From Clostridiales bacterium (GTDB lineage Bacteria; Bacillota; Clostridia; Christensenellales; Aristaeellaceae), in the NCBI GenBank assembly GCA_012517815.1, contig JAAYUF010000133.1, positions 39,414-103,413 on the forward strand: a DNA stretch of 64,000 bases, written 5' to 3'. The position numbers were made by a program, and so were the translations under genes. Each line of letters opens with the position of its first letter. Positions within the stretch are counted from its first letter, which is position 1. This document shows, piece after piece, positions 43,354-51,443 of the stretch. Under the pieces are notes generated by a model. It worked only from the letters and a program-made list of their open reading frames with translations, was not told the origin of the DNA and searched no databases.

Positions 43354-46300
43354 TTACCCTTTACGCAAAGAACGCCACGGACTTCTCCCACAACGGCCTG
43401 ATGGTGCTGGACAACTACGTAACGCTGGCGGAGATCACGGACGAGCTGAACGGAGAGTATTCGCTGGAAGTGCAGCTGATGTTCGACACCAAGCTGAACG
43501 CAATCGAAAACGGCATGGTATTGAAGGTGCCGGCACCGAGCCGGGAAACGCCGGAAATACAGATGTACACGCAAACCGGGTACGACGTATACGTGGTATC
43601 GGAAAACGAAGACGGGTACGCGAAGGTATACTCGCTGGCCGACGAGGACGCAACCTGCCTGACGAACATCAAAACCGGAACGGAGATCATCGTAACGGAC
43701 ACGGAGGACGGATGGTACAAGGTGGTCACGCCGGCGGGCGGTTCCGGGTACGTGAAAACCGGACTGCTGACCTATGCGCGGACGGAGTACAACCCGCCGA
43801 TCTACACAACCGTAATCCACCCGCAGCAGACGCGGGAACAGCTATTCCGAATCGAAAGCCACGAGTGCGAACTGGACACGATCACGATCAAAGCCCGCCA
43901 CATTTTCTACGATATGGCGGGCAACTACATCAAGGACGCGGCCAGCGGGCCGGCAGGAGCATCGACGCACTTTGACAGGATCAAGAACAACCTTGTGTTT
44001 GCGAGCAAGTTCAAACTGTACGGCGGAGCGACCGGGACGGGCGACCTTGACCTGAACCGCAAAAACCCGGTGGACGCGATACTGGGCAGCGACGGCGTGG
44101 TGGACACCTGCGGCGGCGAAGTGCTGCGGGACAACTACAACGTATACTACGCTGACAACATCGGGTACGACCGCGGCGTGCTGATCGCCTACCGGAAAAA
44201 CATTACCGGCATGACGGTGAACATAACGGACGAAAACGTGGCCACGCACATCATCCCGGTGGGATACGACGCGGACGACAACCTTGTGTATCTGGACGGG
44301 ATCGCGGTGGCATCGGAGCACGCGGCGGAATACGGAACGATACGTGCGGTTGAGATGGAATACCGGGACGTGAAGGTGGGCGACCTGTACGCGGACGTAC
44401 CGGCCGTGAAGGCAAAGCTGCAGGCGCTGGCCGAGGAAGCCTTCGCTGCCGGCGCGGACATGCCGGAGATCGAGGCGGATGTGGATTTCGTAGACCTGCG
44501 CAACAGCGGGGAAACGGAACTGGCCAGCACGCTTTCCAGCGTGTTCGTAGGCGACACAATCCACCTGCGGCATGAGAACTACGGTTTCGACATCGCGGTG
44601 GAAGTGATCGCCGGGTGCTGGGACTGCGTGAAGGAAGAATGGGTGTCCATTGAGCTGGGAAGCAAACACGCAACGCTGGGAAGCGTGAAGGTTGATCCTT
44701 CGCTGATCCCGGATTCGTCGCTTTCAAACCGCAAGATCGGGATCAATGCCGTGGGTGCGGAGAACATCGGAGCCGCGGCGGTGACGGAAGACAAGATTGC
44801 CAGCGGAGCAGTATCCACGCAGAAGATCGCCTACGGGGCCATTACTGCGGACAAGATCATCGCAAACGCCATCACGGCGGAAAAGATCGACGCGGGAGCC
44901 ATCACCACCGAAAAGCTGGCGGCCGGAGCGGTAACGGCGGAAACCATCGAAGCCGGGGCCATCACAGCGGAGAAGCTGGCGGCCAATGCGGTGACGGCAG
45001 ACAAGATTGCGGCAGGGGCCATCACGGCGCAGGCGATCGCCGCCGGGGAGATCACAACGGAGCTACTGGCGGCCGGAGCGATCACTACGGACAAGATCGC
45101 CGCCGGAGCGGTAACGGCGGAAAGCGGGATCATCGCAAACGGAGCGATCCAGAGCGTGCATATCGCGGACGCGTCGATTACGAATGTAAAGATCGTAAGC
45201 GTTGCCGCGGGGAAAATCACGGCCGGAACGATCGACGCGGGCGTAATCAACGTGGTGAACCTAAACGCCGATAACCTGTCGGTGGGAACCATCAACGGCG
45301 CGCGTATCCCGGTGCTGGGAACGGAGAAGATCGCGGACGGTGCGATTTCCGGCGTGAAGATTGTAAACGGGGCCGTTACGACGGACAAAATCGAGGACAG
45401 CGCGATCACGGCGGACAAGATACTGGCCAGCGCGGTAACGGCGGAGAAAATCGGAGCCGACGCGGTGACGGCGGAGAAAATACTGGCCGGGGCCATCACG
45501 ACGGACAAGATCGGCGCAAATGCGGTGAGCGCGGCAAAGATCGCGGCGGGAGCGATCACCACCGAGAAGATCGCCGCAGGAGCGGTAACGGCCGATACGA
45601 TCGCCGCTGGGACGATCACGGCGGCAAAGCTTGCCTCCAACGTAGGCGCGTCGCTGGACATCAGCTCCAACACGGCCATCACATCGAAAGTTTCCACGGA
45701 CGGCGTGATCAGCGCGATTAACCAGAGCGCGGAAGCAATCGCCATTGCAGCCGCGAAGATCAACTTCAACGGAGCGGTGACGGCGAACGAGTATTTCAAA
45801 ATCTTGACGGATGGAAGCATACAGGCGATCGCGGGAACGATCGGCGGGTGGACGATCACTGCAACGGACTTCACCAGCGGATCATGGGCGGCAGGAACAC
45901 AAATGGGAATGCGCGCCGGGGACGCAAGCTGGGGCATCTGGGCCGGTAACGGAAAGTTCCGCGTGCAGCCGGATGGGTACGTATACGCGGAGAACGTGGA
46001 TATTGCCGGGAAAATAACGGCGACCAGCGGAACCATCGGAGGATACACGGTAGGAAACGCTCATTCAGCAGGATATTTGCCGAATTCTTTATACACTGGT
46101 GGGCAAATTGATGCTACGTCAACATCAACGGGAATGTCATCCGGAAATACTGACTGGGCGTTCTGGGCCGGAAGCGGAGTATACCGGGTAACGCAGGCTG
46201 GGGCGCTTTATGCATCAAACGCGAATATTTCGGGAACGTTCGCTGCCGGAAACTGGGTGTTCAACGGAACCGGAATGACCTACACGAACGAAAGCAATTA

Positions 46301-46895
46301 TGTTCGGATGATCATTTCCGGGACAACGGCCTATTACCAGAGCAATGGATACCACGTGGAATATGGTTCTGATTACACTAAAAATGTAACCATTAGAGGG
46401 TACGGCGTAAAGCTCTACAGCCAAAGCGCCGGGGCATCGGTAAGCGTAAACCGGTATTCAGGAAGCTACAACTACGAAGACGTGTGCCTGTTCTGCGACC
46501 AAGCCGGGGGCGATTCTTCCTCTTCGGCCGGAAACATCGGAACCGGCGATAAAATATGGGATTTAGCGTGGATACGGTATATCCACTATTTCACGCTGCA
46601 TTCCGAATCGTCCAGAACAGTAAAACACGACATTGCCGACATGCAGGACTACGGAAGCGTGATCGACGCGCTGCAGCCGGTAAGCTTCGTGTACAACAAC
46701 GACAGGGAGGAACGGACGCGCTTCGGATTGATTTACGAAGATACGCTGCCGATCTTCCCGGAAATCTGCCTGCCGAAAGAACGCGAAAACGACACGGTAG
46801 GCATTGACTATATGGCGCTGGTGCCGGTGCTGCTCAACGAGATCAAGGAACTACGCAACCGCGTACAAACGCTGGAAACGGCCGCGAACGCATAA
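43350..46895 (+). CDS. Tail-associated tip protein with repeat shaft and S74-type chaperone end
   Basis: This 1181-residue tip/fibre protein starts at ATG 43350, overlapping Dit by ATGA. Residues 1-450 follow the Tal (prophage endopeptidase tail) family, with an SH3-like insert near 95-150 (ADEDATCLTNIKTGTEIIVT). From about 465 to 765 it is built of roughly 10-residue repeats (GAITAEKIAA, GAVTADKIAA and variants), a fibre shaft. The last 110 residues (SSRTVKHDIADMQDYGSVID ... YMALVPVLLNEIKELRNRVQ) match intramolecular chaperone/peptidase S74 domains, which trimerise the fibre and may cut themselves off. Confidence 0.88.
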   Translation: MITLYAKNATDFSHNGLMVLDNYVTLAEITDELNGEYSLEVQLMFDTKLNAIENGMVLKVPAPSRETPEIQMYTQTGYDVYVVSENEDGYAKVYSLADEDATCLTNIKTGTEIIVTDTEDGWYKVVTPAGGSGYVKTGLLTYARTEYNPPIYTTVIHPQQTREQLFRIESHECELDTITIKARHIFYDMAGNYIKDAASGPAGASTHFDRIKNNLVFASKFKLYGGATGTGDLDLNRKNPVDAILGSDGVVDTCGGEVLRDNYNVYYADNIGYDRGVLIAYRKNITGMTVNITDENVATHIIPVGYDADDNLVYLDGIAVASEHAAEYGTIRAVEMEYRDVKVGDLYADVPAVKAKLQALAEEAFAAGADMPEIEADVDFVDLRNSGETELASTLSSVFVGDTIHLRHENYGFDIAVEVIAGCWDCVKEEWVSIELGSKHATLGSVKVDPSLIPDSSLSNRKIGINAVGAENIGAAAVTEDKIASGAVSTQKIAYGAITADKIIANAITAEKIDAGAITTEKLAAGAVTAETIEAGAITAEKLAANAVTADKIAAGAITAQAIAAGEITTELLAAGAITTDKIAAGAVTAESGIIANGAIQSVHIADASITNVKIVSVAAGKITAGTIDAGVINVVNLNADNLSVGTINGARIPVLGTEKIADGAISGVKIVNGAVTTDKIEDSAITADKILASAVTAEKIGADAVTAEKILAGAITTDKIGANAVSAAKIAAGAITTEKIAAGAVTADTIAAGTITAAKLASNVGASLDISSNTAITSKVSTDGVISAINQSAEAIAIAAAKINFNGAVTANEYFKILTDGSIQAIAGTIGGWTITATDFTSGSWAAGTQMGMRAGDASWGIWAGNGKFRVQPDGYVYAENVDIAGKITATSGTIGGYTVGNAHSAGYLPNSLYTGGQIDATSTSTGMSSGNTDWAFWAGSGVYRVTQAGALYASNANISGTFAAGNWVFNGTGMTYTNESNYVRMIISGTTAYYQSNGYHVEYGSDYTKNVTIRGYGVKLYSQSAGASVSVNRYSGSYNYEDVCLFCDQAGGDSSSSAGNIGTGDKIWDLAWIRYIHYFTLHSESSRTVKHDIADMQDYGSVIDALQPVSFVYNNDREERTRFGLIYEDTLPIFPEICLPKERENDTVGIDYMALVPVLLNEIKELRNRVQTLETAANA
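44740..45650 (+). repeat. Degenerate ~30-bp coding repeats (GAITAEKIAA shaft)
   Basis: About thirty imperfect 10-codon units such as GGAGCCATCACCACCGAAAA run in frame through the Tal-like gene, interrupted near 45130-45330. They encode a repetitive beta/helical shaft. Confidence 0.85.
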
Positions 46896-46913
46896 ACGAC
46901 AGGAGGAAGAACG

Positions 46914-47276
46914 ATGCTGATCAGAAACAGAGTTAAATTCGACGGAAAGTACGCGGTTCCGGCCCGTATCCTGCTGGGAATGCAGGGAGACAACCTATCG
47001 GAACGGGTGGTATTCACGCTGCCGCAGGTGGAAGCCGGGCAAACGGTATACGCAAAGTGGCAAGGGAAAACGGAAAATTCCGACATTATCACCTGCGTAG
47101 CCGGAGAAACGGAGGGCGAGTATTACTGGGACGTTTCAGCGACCGACACGCGCGTGGCACAGGACATGGACGTTTACGTGCAGATCGTGGGCGCGGACGG
47201 CGTGGTATGGTCGTCCAACGTATTCACGGCAAGCGTAAGGGACGTGCCGGACGTTGACAGCAACATCGAGCAGTAA
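46914..47276 (+). CDS. Baseplate/fibre N-terminal domain (BppU-like), separated by one TAA from the DGR target
   Basis: This 120-residue domain (MLIRNRVKFDGKYAVPARIL; VQIVGADGVVWSSNVFTASV) resembles the N-terminal anchoring domain of BppU-type baseplate/fibre proteins. It starts at ATG 46914 behind AGGAGG. It ends SNIEQ-stop; the same frame stays open after the TAA at 47274-47276, reading YPTVIQQMLDEMTAHDARMD and then the DGR target. In similar proteins this domain and the downstream coiled coil form one chain. So this is either the short product of a read-through pair or the 5' half of a gene hit by a nonsense change. Confidence 0.75.
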   Translation: MLIRNRVKFDGKYAVPARILLGMQGDNLSERVVFTLPQVEAGQTVYAKWQGKTENSDIITCVAGETEGEYYWDVSATDTRVAQDMDVYVQIVGADGVVWSSNVFTASVRDVPDVDSNIEQ

Positions 47277-47297
47277 TACCCGACCGTAATCCAGCAG

Positions 47298-49184
47298 ATG
47301 CTGGACGAAATGACGGCGCACGACGCGCGCATGGACGAGCTGGAAGCGGAGGTGGAAACCGCAACCGGGACGGCCTACGCGGCAGCGGACGCGGCAAACG
47401 CCGCTGCCGCAGCCGCCAACACAGCAGCCGACACGGCGAACACAGCCGCAGCGAACGCCGACGCGAAGGCCGCCGCCGCCAATACCGCGGCCGGCGCGGC
47501 GAACACCGCTGCCGCGAACGCCGACGCAAAGGCCGCCGCAGCCAACACGGCGGCCGGAACGGCTAACACAGCCGCCGCGAATGCCGACGCGAAGGCCGCC
47601 GCCGCCAATACCGCGGCCGGCGCGGCGAACACCGCCGCCACGAATGCCGACGCGAAGGCCGCCGCCGCCAATACCGCGGCCGGCGCGGCGAACACCGCTG
47701 CCGCGAATGCTGACGCGGTTATTAACAGCCTGATCGACGAGGACACCGGAAAGATCAGCATGACCTATATTCCGGGAATGCTGGTGCATCGCTGGGGCGT
47801 GCAGGTGCCGGCCAGCAGTCTTGCCGCGTGCACGCGCCTATACGAGGCGGAGGGAATGGTGGCCAATGCGCACCTGGGAAGCTACAACGGAGCGCTGGTC
47901 AATGACTTCAACGACGTGTTCCTAATGAAGGGACGCGAGAAACGGATCAACTACGACATCGTAAACAAGGTGATACTGGCGGAGGAAGGCGACGCGGATT
48001 TTGCCATCGACGGAACCAACGGGGACGTGTTCGTGCGGCAGCTTGCGCACTGGCGGAAGCGGGAACGCCTATCCGACGGAAGCGAGATCAGAGCCTTTGC
48101 GGACGGGGCGCTGGAAGGCTACGAATACGTACCGGAAAGGCTGATCCCGTGTTTCCTTGCCTCCGCAGCGGACAGCGGAAGCGCAGCGAACGACGGAAAC
48201 GGAACGATGAAGTCCATCGCTGGAGCATTCACAATTCCGCTTACGGAAGTATCGCTGCAGAACTTCCTGACCAAGGCGCAAAACACCGGGTGCATCCTGA
48301 TGGACGCGAAAACGTGGGCGGATCAGGCGGACATGATGCTGATCGAGTTTGCCAGCCGGGACATGCAAACGAAGATCGGAAAGGGCATATCGGAACACAG
48401 TTACGCCGGATACGCGATCCAAAACACGGGAACAGGGATAAACTACGTTATCGTGACGAACGCAGAAGCGGCAAACTTCACGAGCTACAGCACCGTAACA
48501 ATCAACACAACGAGCGCCGGAGGGCATGATATTGCATGGTGTCGGAAGATCACGGCGATCACCGACATGGGAGATGGTACGTCAAAGATTGAATTCGATG
48601 GAGCAGCGGTCACGGTTGCGGCGGGATACTACGTGAGAGCGTCCAAAAACTTCATGGGCCAAAGCGAAAGCATCCTGCTGGGATCAGGATACATCGGAAC
48701 GAACGGAAAGGCGGCCGTGCGATACCGCGGCGTTGAGGACGTTTACGGGCATGTGTTTCAAGGCCTGCTGGGCGTGCTGAAACTAGGAACCCATCCGCCG
48801 GTATACTACGCGGCGGATGATCCGGCAAACTACGCGATGGCGGTGGGAAGCGGATACAGGGAGATCGGAAGGTGCCTTATCGATACGGAAGGGTACGTAA
48901 AAACGGTACTCTTCAACGATACGGCGCAGCGCGAAACATCGATCATCTGCGACGACATCGGGGCCGGAAGCACGACGTACTGGTGCGATTACTGCTGGAG
49001 AAACAGCCAACCCGCAACGGAGGAACCGACGCGGCTTCGCGTCCCCTTCGCGGGCGGCGGCTGGAACGGCGGTACGTACTGCGGCCCGTGGTCTGTGATC
49101 TGGTCCTATGCGCCGTCGAATGCGAACTGGCACTGCGGCGCGCGCCTCCTCGTTATTCCTCCGTGGGGGGAGCGGGGGGCATAA
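47298..49184 (+). CDS. DGR target: receptor-binding fibre with C-terminal variable C-type-lectin-like domain
   Basis: Counted from ATG 47298 this is 628 residues, but that ATG has no ribosome site and the frame is open back to the TAA at 47274, so the true product may start at 46914 by read-through. Residues 25-140 form an Ala/Asn-rich 21-residue repeat stalk. The middle is a fibre body, and the last 110 residues are a lectin-like domain ending in the variable repeat (residues 580-617: LRVPFAGGGWNGGTYCGPWS then VIWSYAPSNANWHCGARLL). Eight residues there differ from the template-coded version. It is probably the host-recognition protein. Confidence 0.87.
   Translation: MLDEMTAHDARMDELEAEVETATGTAYAAADAANAAAAAANTAADTANTAAANADAKAAAANTAAGAANTAAANADAKAAAANTAAGTANTAAANADAKAAAANTAAGAANTAATNADAKAAAANTAAGAANTAAANADAVINSLIDEDTGKISMTYIPGMLVHRWGVQVPASSLAACTRLYEAEGMVANAHLGSYNGALVNDFNDVFLMKGREKRINYDIVNKVILAEEGDADFAIDGTNGDVFVRQLAHWRKRERLSDGSEIRAFADGALEGYEYVPERLIPCFLASAADSGSAANDGNGTMKSIAGAFTIPLTEVSLQNFLTKAQNTGCILMDAKTWADQADMMLIEFASRDMQTKIGKGISEHSYAGYAIQNTGTGINYVIVTNAEAANFTSYSTVTINTTSAGGHDIAWCRKITAITDMGDGTSKIEFDGAAVTVAAGYYVRASKNFMGQSESILLGSGYIGTNGKAAVRYRGVEDVYGHVFQGLLGVLKLGTHPPVYYAADDPANYAMAVGSGYREIGRCLIDTEGYVKTVLFNDTAQRETSIICDDIGAGSTTYWCDYCWRNSQPATEEPTRLRVPFAGGGWNGGTYCGPWSVIWSYAPSNANWHCGARLLVIPPWGERGA
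47454..47705 (+). repeat. 63-bp tandem repeat (21-residue stalk unit)
   Basis: Units starting AAC/AAT-GCC-GAC-GC(G/A)-AAG occur at 47454, 47517, 47580, 47643 and (partial) 47706, exactly 63 bp apart. Each encodes NADAKAAAANTAAGAANTAA plus one residue. Twenty-one residues are three heptads, fitting a coiled coil. Confidence 0.95.
49035..49146 (+). repeat. DGR variable repeat (VR)
   Basis: These 112 bases align without gaps to 49247-49358. There are 11 differences, every one at a position where the template has A (to G five times, to T three times, to C three times), and all 90 non-A positions are identical. This is the signature of adenine-directed mutagenic retrohoming. Confidence 0.97.
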
Positions 49185-49201
49185 CCCCCCCGCCACTCCC
49201 C
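49167..49201 (+). other. Hairpin just downstream of VR
   Basis: GCGGGGGG (49172-49179) pairs with CCCCCCGC (49186-49193). A further AGGGG/CTCCCC-type outer helix continues after a 3-nt bulge. The loop holds the TAA stop of the target gene. DGRs often have a hairpin here that stimulates retrohoming. Confidence 0.7.
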
Positions 49202-49246
49202 TACGGGAATAAACCATAACGGAAAGCGATCGTTGCGCGGGTTTTT

Positions 49247-49358
49247 CTTCGCGTCCCCTTCGCGGGCGGCAACTGGAACAACGGTACGAACTGCGGCCCG
49301 TGGTATGTGAACTGGAACTATGCGCCGTCGAATGCGAACTGGAACTACGGCGCGCGCC
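49247..49358 (+). repeat. DGR template repeat (TR)
   Basis: This is the template copy, with 22 adenines, lying between target and reverse transcriptase. Read in the target frame it encodes GGNWNNGTNCGPWYVNWNYA then PSNANWNYGARLL, with AAC codons where VR varies; AAC can be changed to many residues but not to a stop. The sequence after it (TTCTCTTATCCTG) diverges from the VR end (TCCTCGTTATTCC), as expected for IMH* versus IMH. A small GCCGCG/CGCGGC hairpin follows at 49371-49386. Confidence 0.97.
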
Positions 49359-49578
49359 TTCTCTTATCCTGCCGCGCTTGCGCGGCGGTAAGATTACCAT
49401 CTGATCGTCTTTCCGGTGTATTCGCCATGCTACGGTTCAAAGCCGCGGCGGATGCTGAAATCAAATCACCGGAGGAAGCCGGCGGCGCGAACCGTCAAGC
49501 TGCGGGTGGGGTTAGTATCCACGCCGGAAAATACGGTTGTACGGCGCGCAGAAAACCCTGTGAGATAAGAGGATGACA

Positions 49579-50712
49579 ATGCCTAAAAGAAAAGGCTACC
49601 TATGGGATGAACTGGCGACGGCAGAAACGGCCAAGGTTGCGATGCGCATGGCGGCGCGAGGAAAAAACGACCGGCCGGCCGTCGCCGTTCACCTGACGAA
49701 CGACAACTTCGAGAAAGACGCGCAGTGGCTTGCCGCACTGGTAAGGGAAAAGCGCTTCAAACCGAAACCGACGATCAACGTGAGAATACAGGACGGCCCG
49801 CACAAGAAACCGAGAGACATCAGCATTCCGGTGTTCTGGCCGGATCAATGCGTGCACTGGATGCTGATGCTTTGTATTCAACCCATTATCATGCGTGGGA
49901 TGTATGAATACAACTGCGGGAGCATACCGGGACGCGGGACAAAATACGCGCTGGACGCGGTGATGCGATGGTTGAACGACGATCCGAAAAACTGCGTGTG
50001 GTGCCTGCAACTGGACGTTGCGAAGTTCTACGAGCACATCCAAGCGGACGCGCTTATGGGAATGTTCCACCGAGTGATTAAAGACCCGAACGTACTGTGG
50101 CTGATCGAAACGATCGTAAGAAGCAACGAAAGGGGCGTTCCGATCGGGTTTTATACGTCGCAATGGTTCGCAAACTTCTACCTTCAAGGGATCGACCATA
50201 CGATCAAGGAGAAGCTGAAAATACCGCACTACGTAAGGTATATGGACGACATGATGCTTTTCGGGCCGAACAAGCGGGAACTGCTGAAAGCAAAGGATGT
50301 GATCGAACAGGAGCTGGAAAGGATCGGGATGCACATCAAAAGCAACGAGAGCGACCCGCATAAAACAACATGGGCGATCTTCCGACCGCGCGATAAAAAG
50401 ATTGTATTTCTGGGATGCAGCATTGAGGCCATACGGCTTGCGGACGGAAAACACCGGTATAAATGGATGCGGACACTTTCCCGCGAGAACATGCTGCGCA
50501 TGACGCGCAGGATCAAGCGAATATACCGAAAGGGAACCATGACACCGACGGACGCTTGCGCCGTCGTTTCTTTTTACGGAGCGGAGCGCGAGGGAAACAA
50601 CTGGAGGTTTGAGCAAAAGTGGATGCGGCCCTATGCAAACATGGAAAAAGCAAGGAAGGTGATTTCGGATGCGGGTAAAATGCAGGCAGCCGCCCAAACC
50701 ATACGGCATTGA
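49579..50712 (+). CDS. DGR reverse transcriptase
   Basis: This 377-residue reverse transcriptase has a QLDVAKFYEHI segment with the first catalytic Asp near 146, the domain-4 motif IGFYTSQWFANFY near 189 (the IGxxxSQ form seen in DGR enzymes), catalytic YMDD at 221-224, and a thumb region to the end. No maturase or nuclease domain is attached. The start is taken as ATG 49579 (AAGAGG six bases upstream) rather than ATG 49573. It copies the TR transcript with errors at adenines. It overlaps the next gene by 44 bases. Confidence 0.95.
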   Translation: MPKRKGYLWDELATAETAKVAMRMAARGKNDRPAVAVHLTNDNFEKDAQWLAALVREKRFKPKPTINVRIQDGPHKKPRDISIPVFWPDQCVHWMLMLCIQPIIMRGMYEYNCGSIPGRGTKYALDAVMRWLNDDPKNCVWCLQLDVAKFYEHIQADALMGMFHRVIKDPNVLWLIETIVRSNERGVPIGFYTSQWFANFYLQGIDHTIKEKLKIPHYVRYMDDMMLFGPNKRELLKAKDVIEQELERIGMHIKSNESDPHKTTWAIFRPRDKKIVFLGCSIEAIRLADGKHRYKWMRTLSRENMLRMTRRIKRIYRKGTMTPTDACAVVSFYGAEREGNNWRFEQKWMRPYANMEKARKVISDAGKMQAAAQTIRH

Positions 50713-50968
50713 GAAAACCGGAAACGGTATGGCGACGATCACGGTGACCGATATTGTCGCATTTTCGGACGGAGAGTATACGGTGGACATCTTCGAGCTG
50801 AAAGGCGTGCGATGTTTCGATGGGATGGAAGAGAACATCCGCAAAAACAACAGGGCGTGGGTGGCGGCGGGAGCAGCCGTAGAATACGAGATCGGAGTTC
50901 TGCGGGCAGCAGTCATGCGAGCGGCGGACGAAATAAGGACGGGAGGAATAACCGATGAAAGAGGTTAG
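50669..50968 (+). CDS. Small protein downstream of the DGR reverse transcriptase
   Basis: This 99-residue protein begins MRVKCRQPPKPYGIEKTGNG. The first half is strand-rich and the second helical (MEENIRKNNRAWVAAGAAVE). It overlaps the reverse transcriptase and the next gene. It does not look like the four-helix Avd accessory protein, although it sits where one could be. Its function is unknown. Confidence 0.55.
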   Translation: MRVKCRQPPKPYGIEKTGNGMATITVTDIVAFSDGEYTVDIFELKGVRCFDGMEENIRKNNRAWVAAGAAVEYEIGVLRAAVMRAADEIRTGGITDERG

Positions 50969-51440
50969 AACCGGGTACGCAGCGCCGGTAACGGTAGAAC
51001 GGACGGCAAGCGGAGAAGCGCTGGTGACGCTGCGCAAAGCGACGGGGACGCTTCCGGCAACGGAAGGAAGCACGGAAGAACAAACCGTGTACGAGATGTA
51101 CCAGTTTACAACCGCATACGACGACGGGCTGGAAAGTAGACTGAACGCCGGCTTTGAAAACGCATTCCTGAGAGCTGCCGCACGCGCGACGGAGATGATG
51201 GCGGTGCAGGCACGCAAGAAGCGCGACGAGTTGATGGCCGCGAGCGATTTCCGGGTTGCGGTGGATTACCCTGCAATGGACAAAGAGCGGAACGGGTGGA
51301 TCACCTACCGGCAGGCATTGCGGGACGTGCCGGAACAAAGCGGTTTTCCGCAGACCATCAGCTGGCCTACGCCACCGACGCGGGAAAAGGCAAGCGATAC
51401 GTTGATCGCCGCGATCGACGCGGTGATCGGAGAGGAGTAA
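50955..51440 (+). CDS. Fibre/tail assembly protein (P31-like chaperone)
   Basis: This 161-residue protein has a C-terminal part (AASDFRVAVDYPAMDKERNG; WITYRQALRDVPEQSGFPQT; ISWPTPP) matching the short tail-assembly chaperone pattern found after fibre genes in many phages (S-D-x-x-x-x-D-x-P ... Y-R-Q-x-L-R-D ... P-x-x-x-x-W-P). It probably helps assemble the fibre encoded just upstream. Confidence 0.75.
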   Translation: MKEVRTGYAAPVTVERTASGEALVTLRKATGTLPATEGSTEEQTVYEMYQFTTAYDDGLESRLNAGFENAFLRAAARATEMMAVQARKKRDELMAASDFRVAVDYPAMDKERNGWITYRQALRDVPEQSGFPQTISWPTPPTREKASDTLIAAIDAVIGEE

Positions 51441-51443
51441 AGC

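Noticed and set aside
44740..45650. CRISPR array
   Set aside because: The regular repeats are in-frame coding units with no unique spacers, and no cas genes are present anywhere in the window.
44831..46048. A 405-codon antisense frame across the Tal shaft
   Set aside because: Low-complexity mirror of the GAITAEKIAA repeats without a ribosome site.
47136..47789. Long antisense open frames over the fibre stalk (also 47375-47761)
   Set aside because: They exist because the GC-rich Ala repeat has no stops on the other strand; products are low-complexity and lack start signals.
49307..49576. An 89-codon frame starting inside the template repeat
   Set aside because: It begins within TR, has no ribosome site and runs through the non-coding TR flank; the similarity to the fibre tip is due to TR being a copy of VR.
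49579..50712. Group II intron or retron reverse transcriptase
   Set aside because: There is no maturase domain, no intron domain V/VI structure and no msr/msd; the adjacent A-specific TR/VR pair identifies a DGR.
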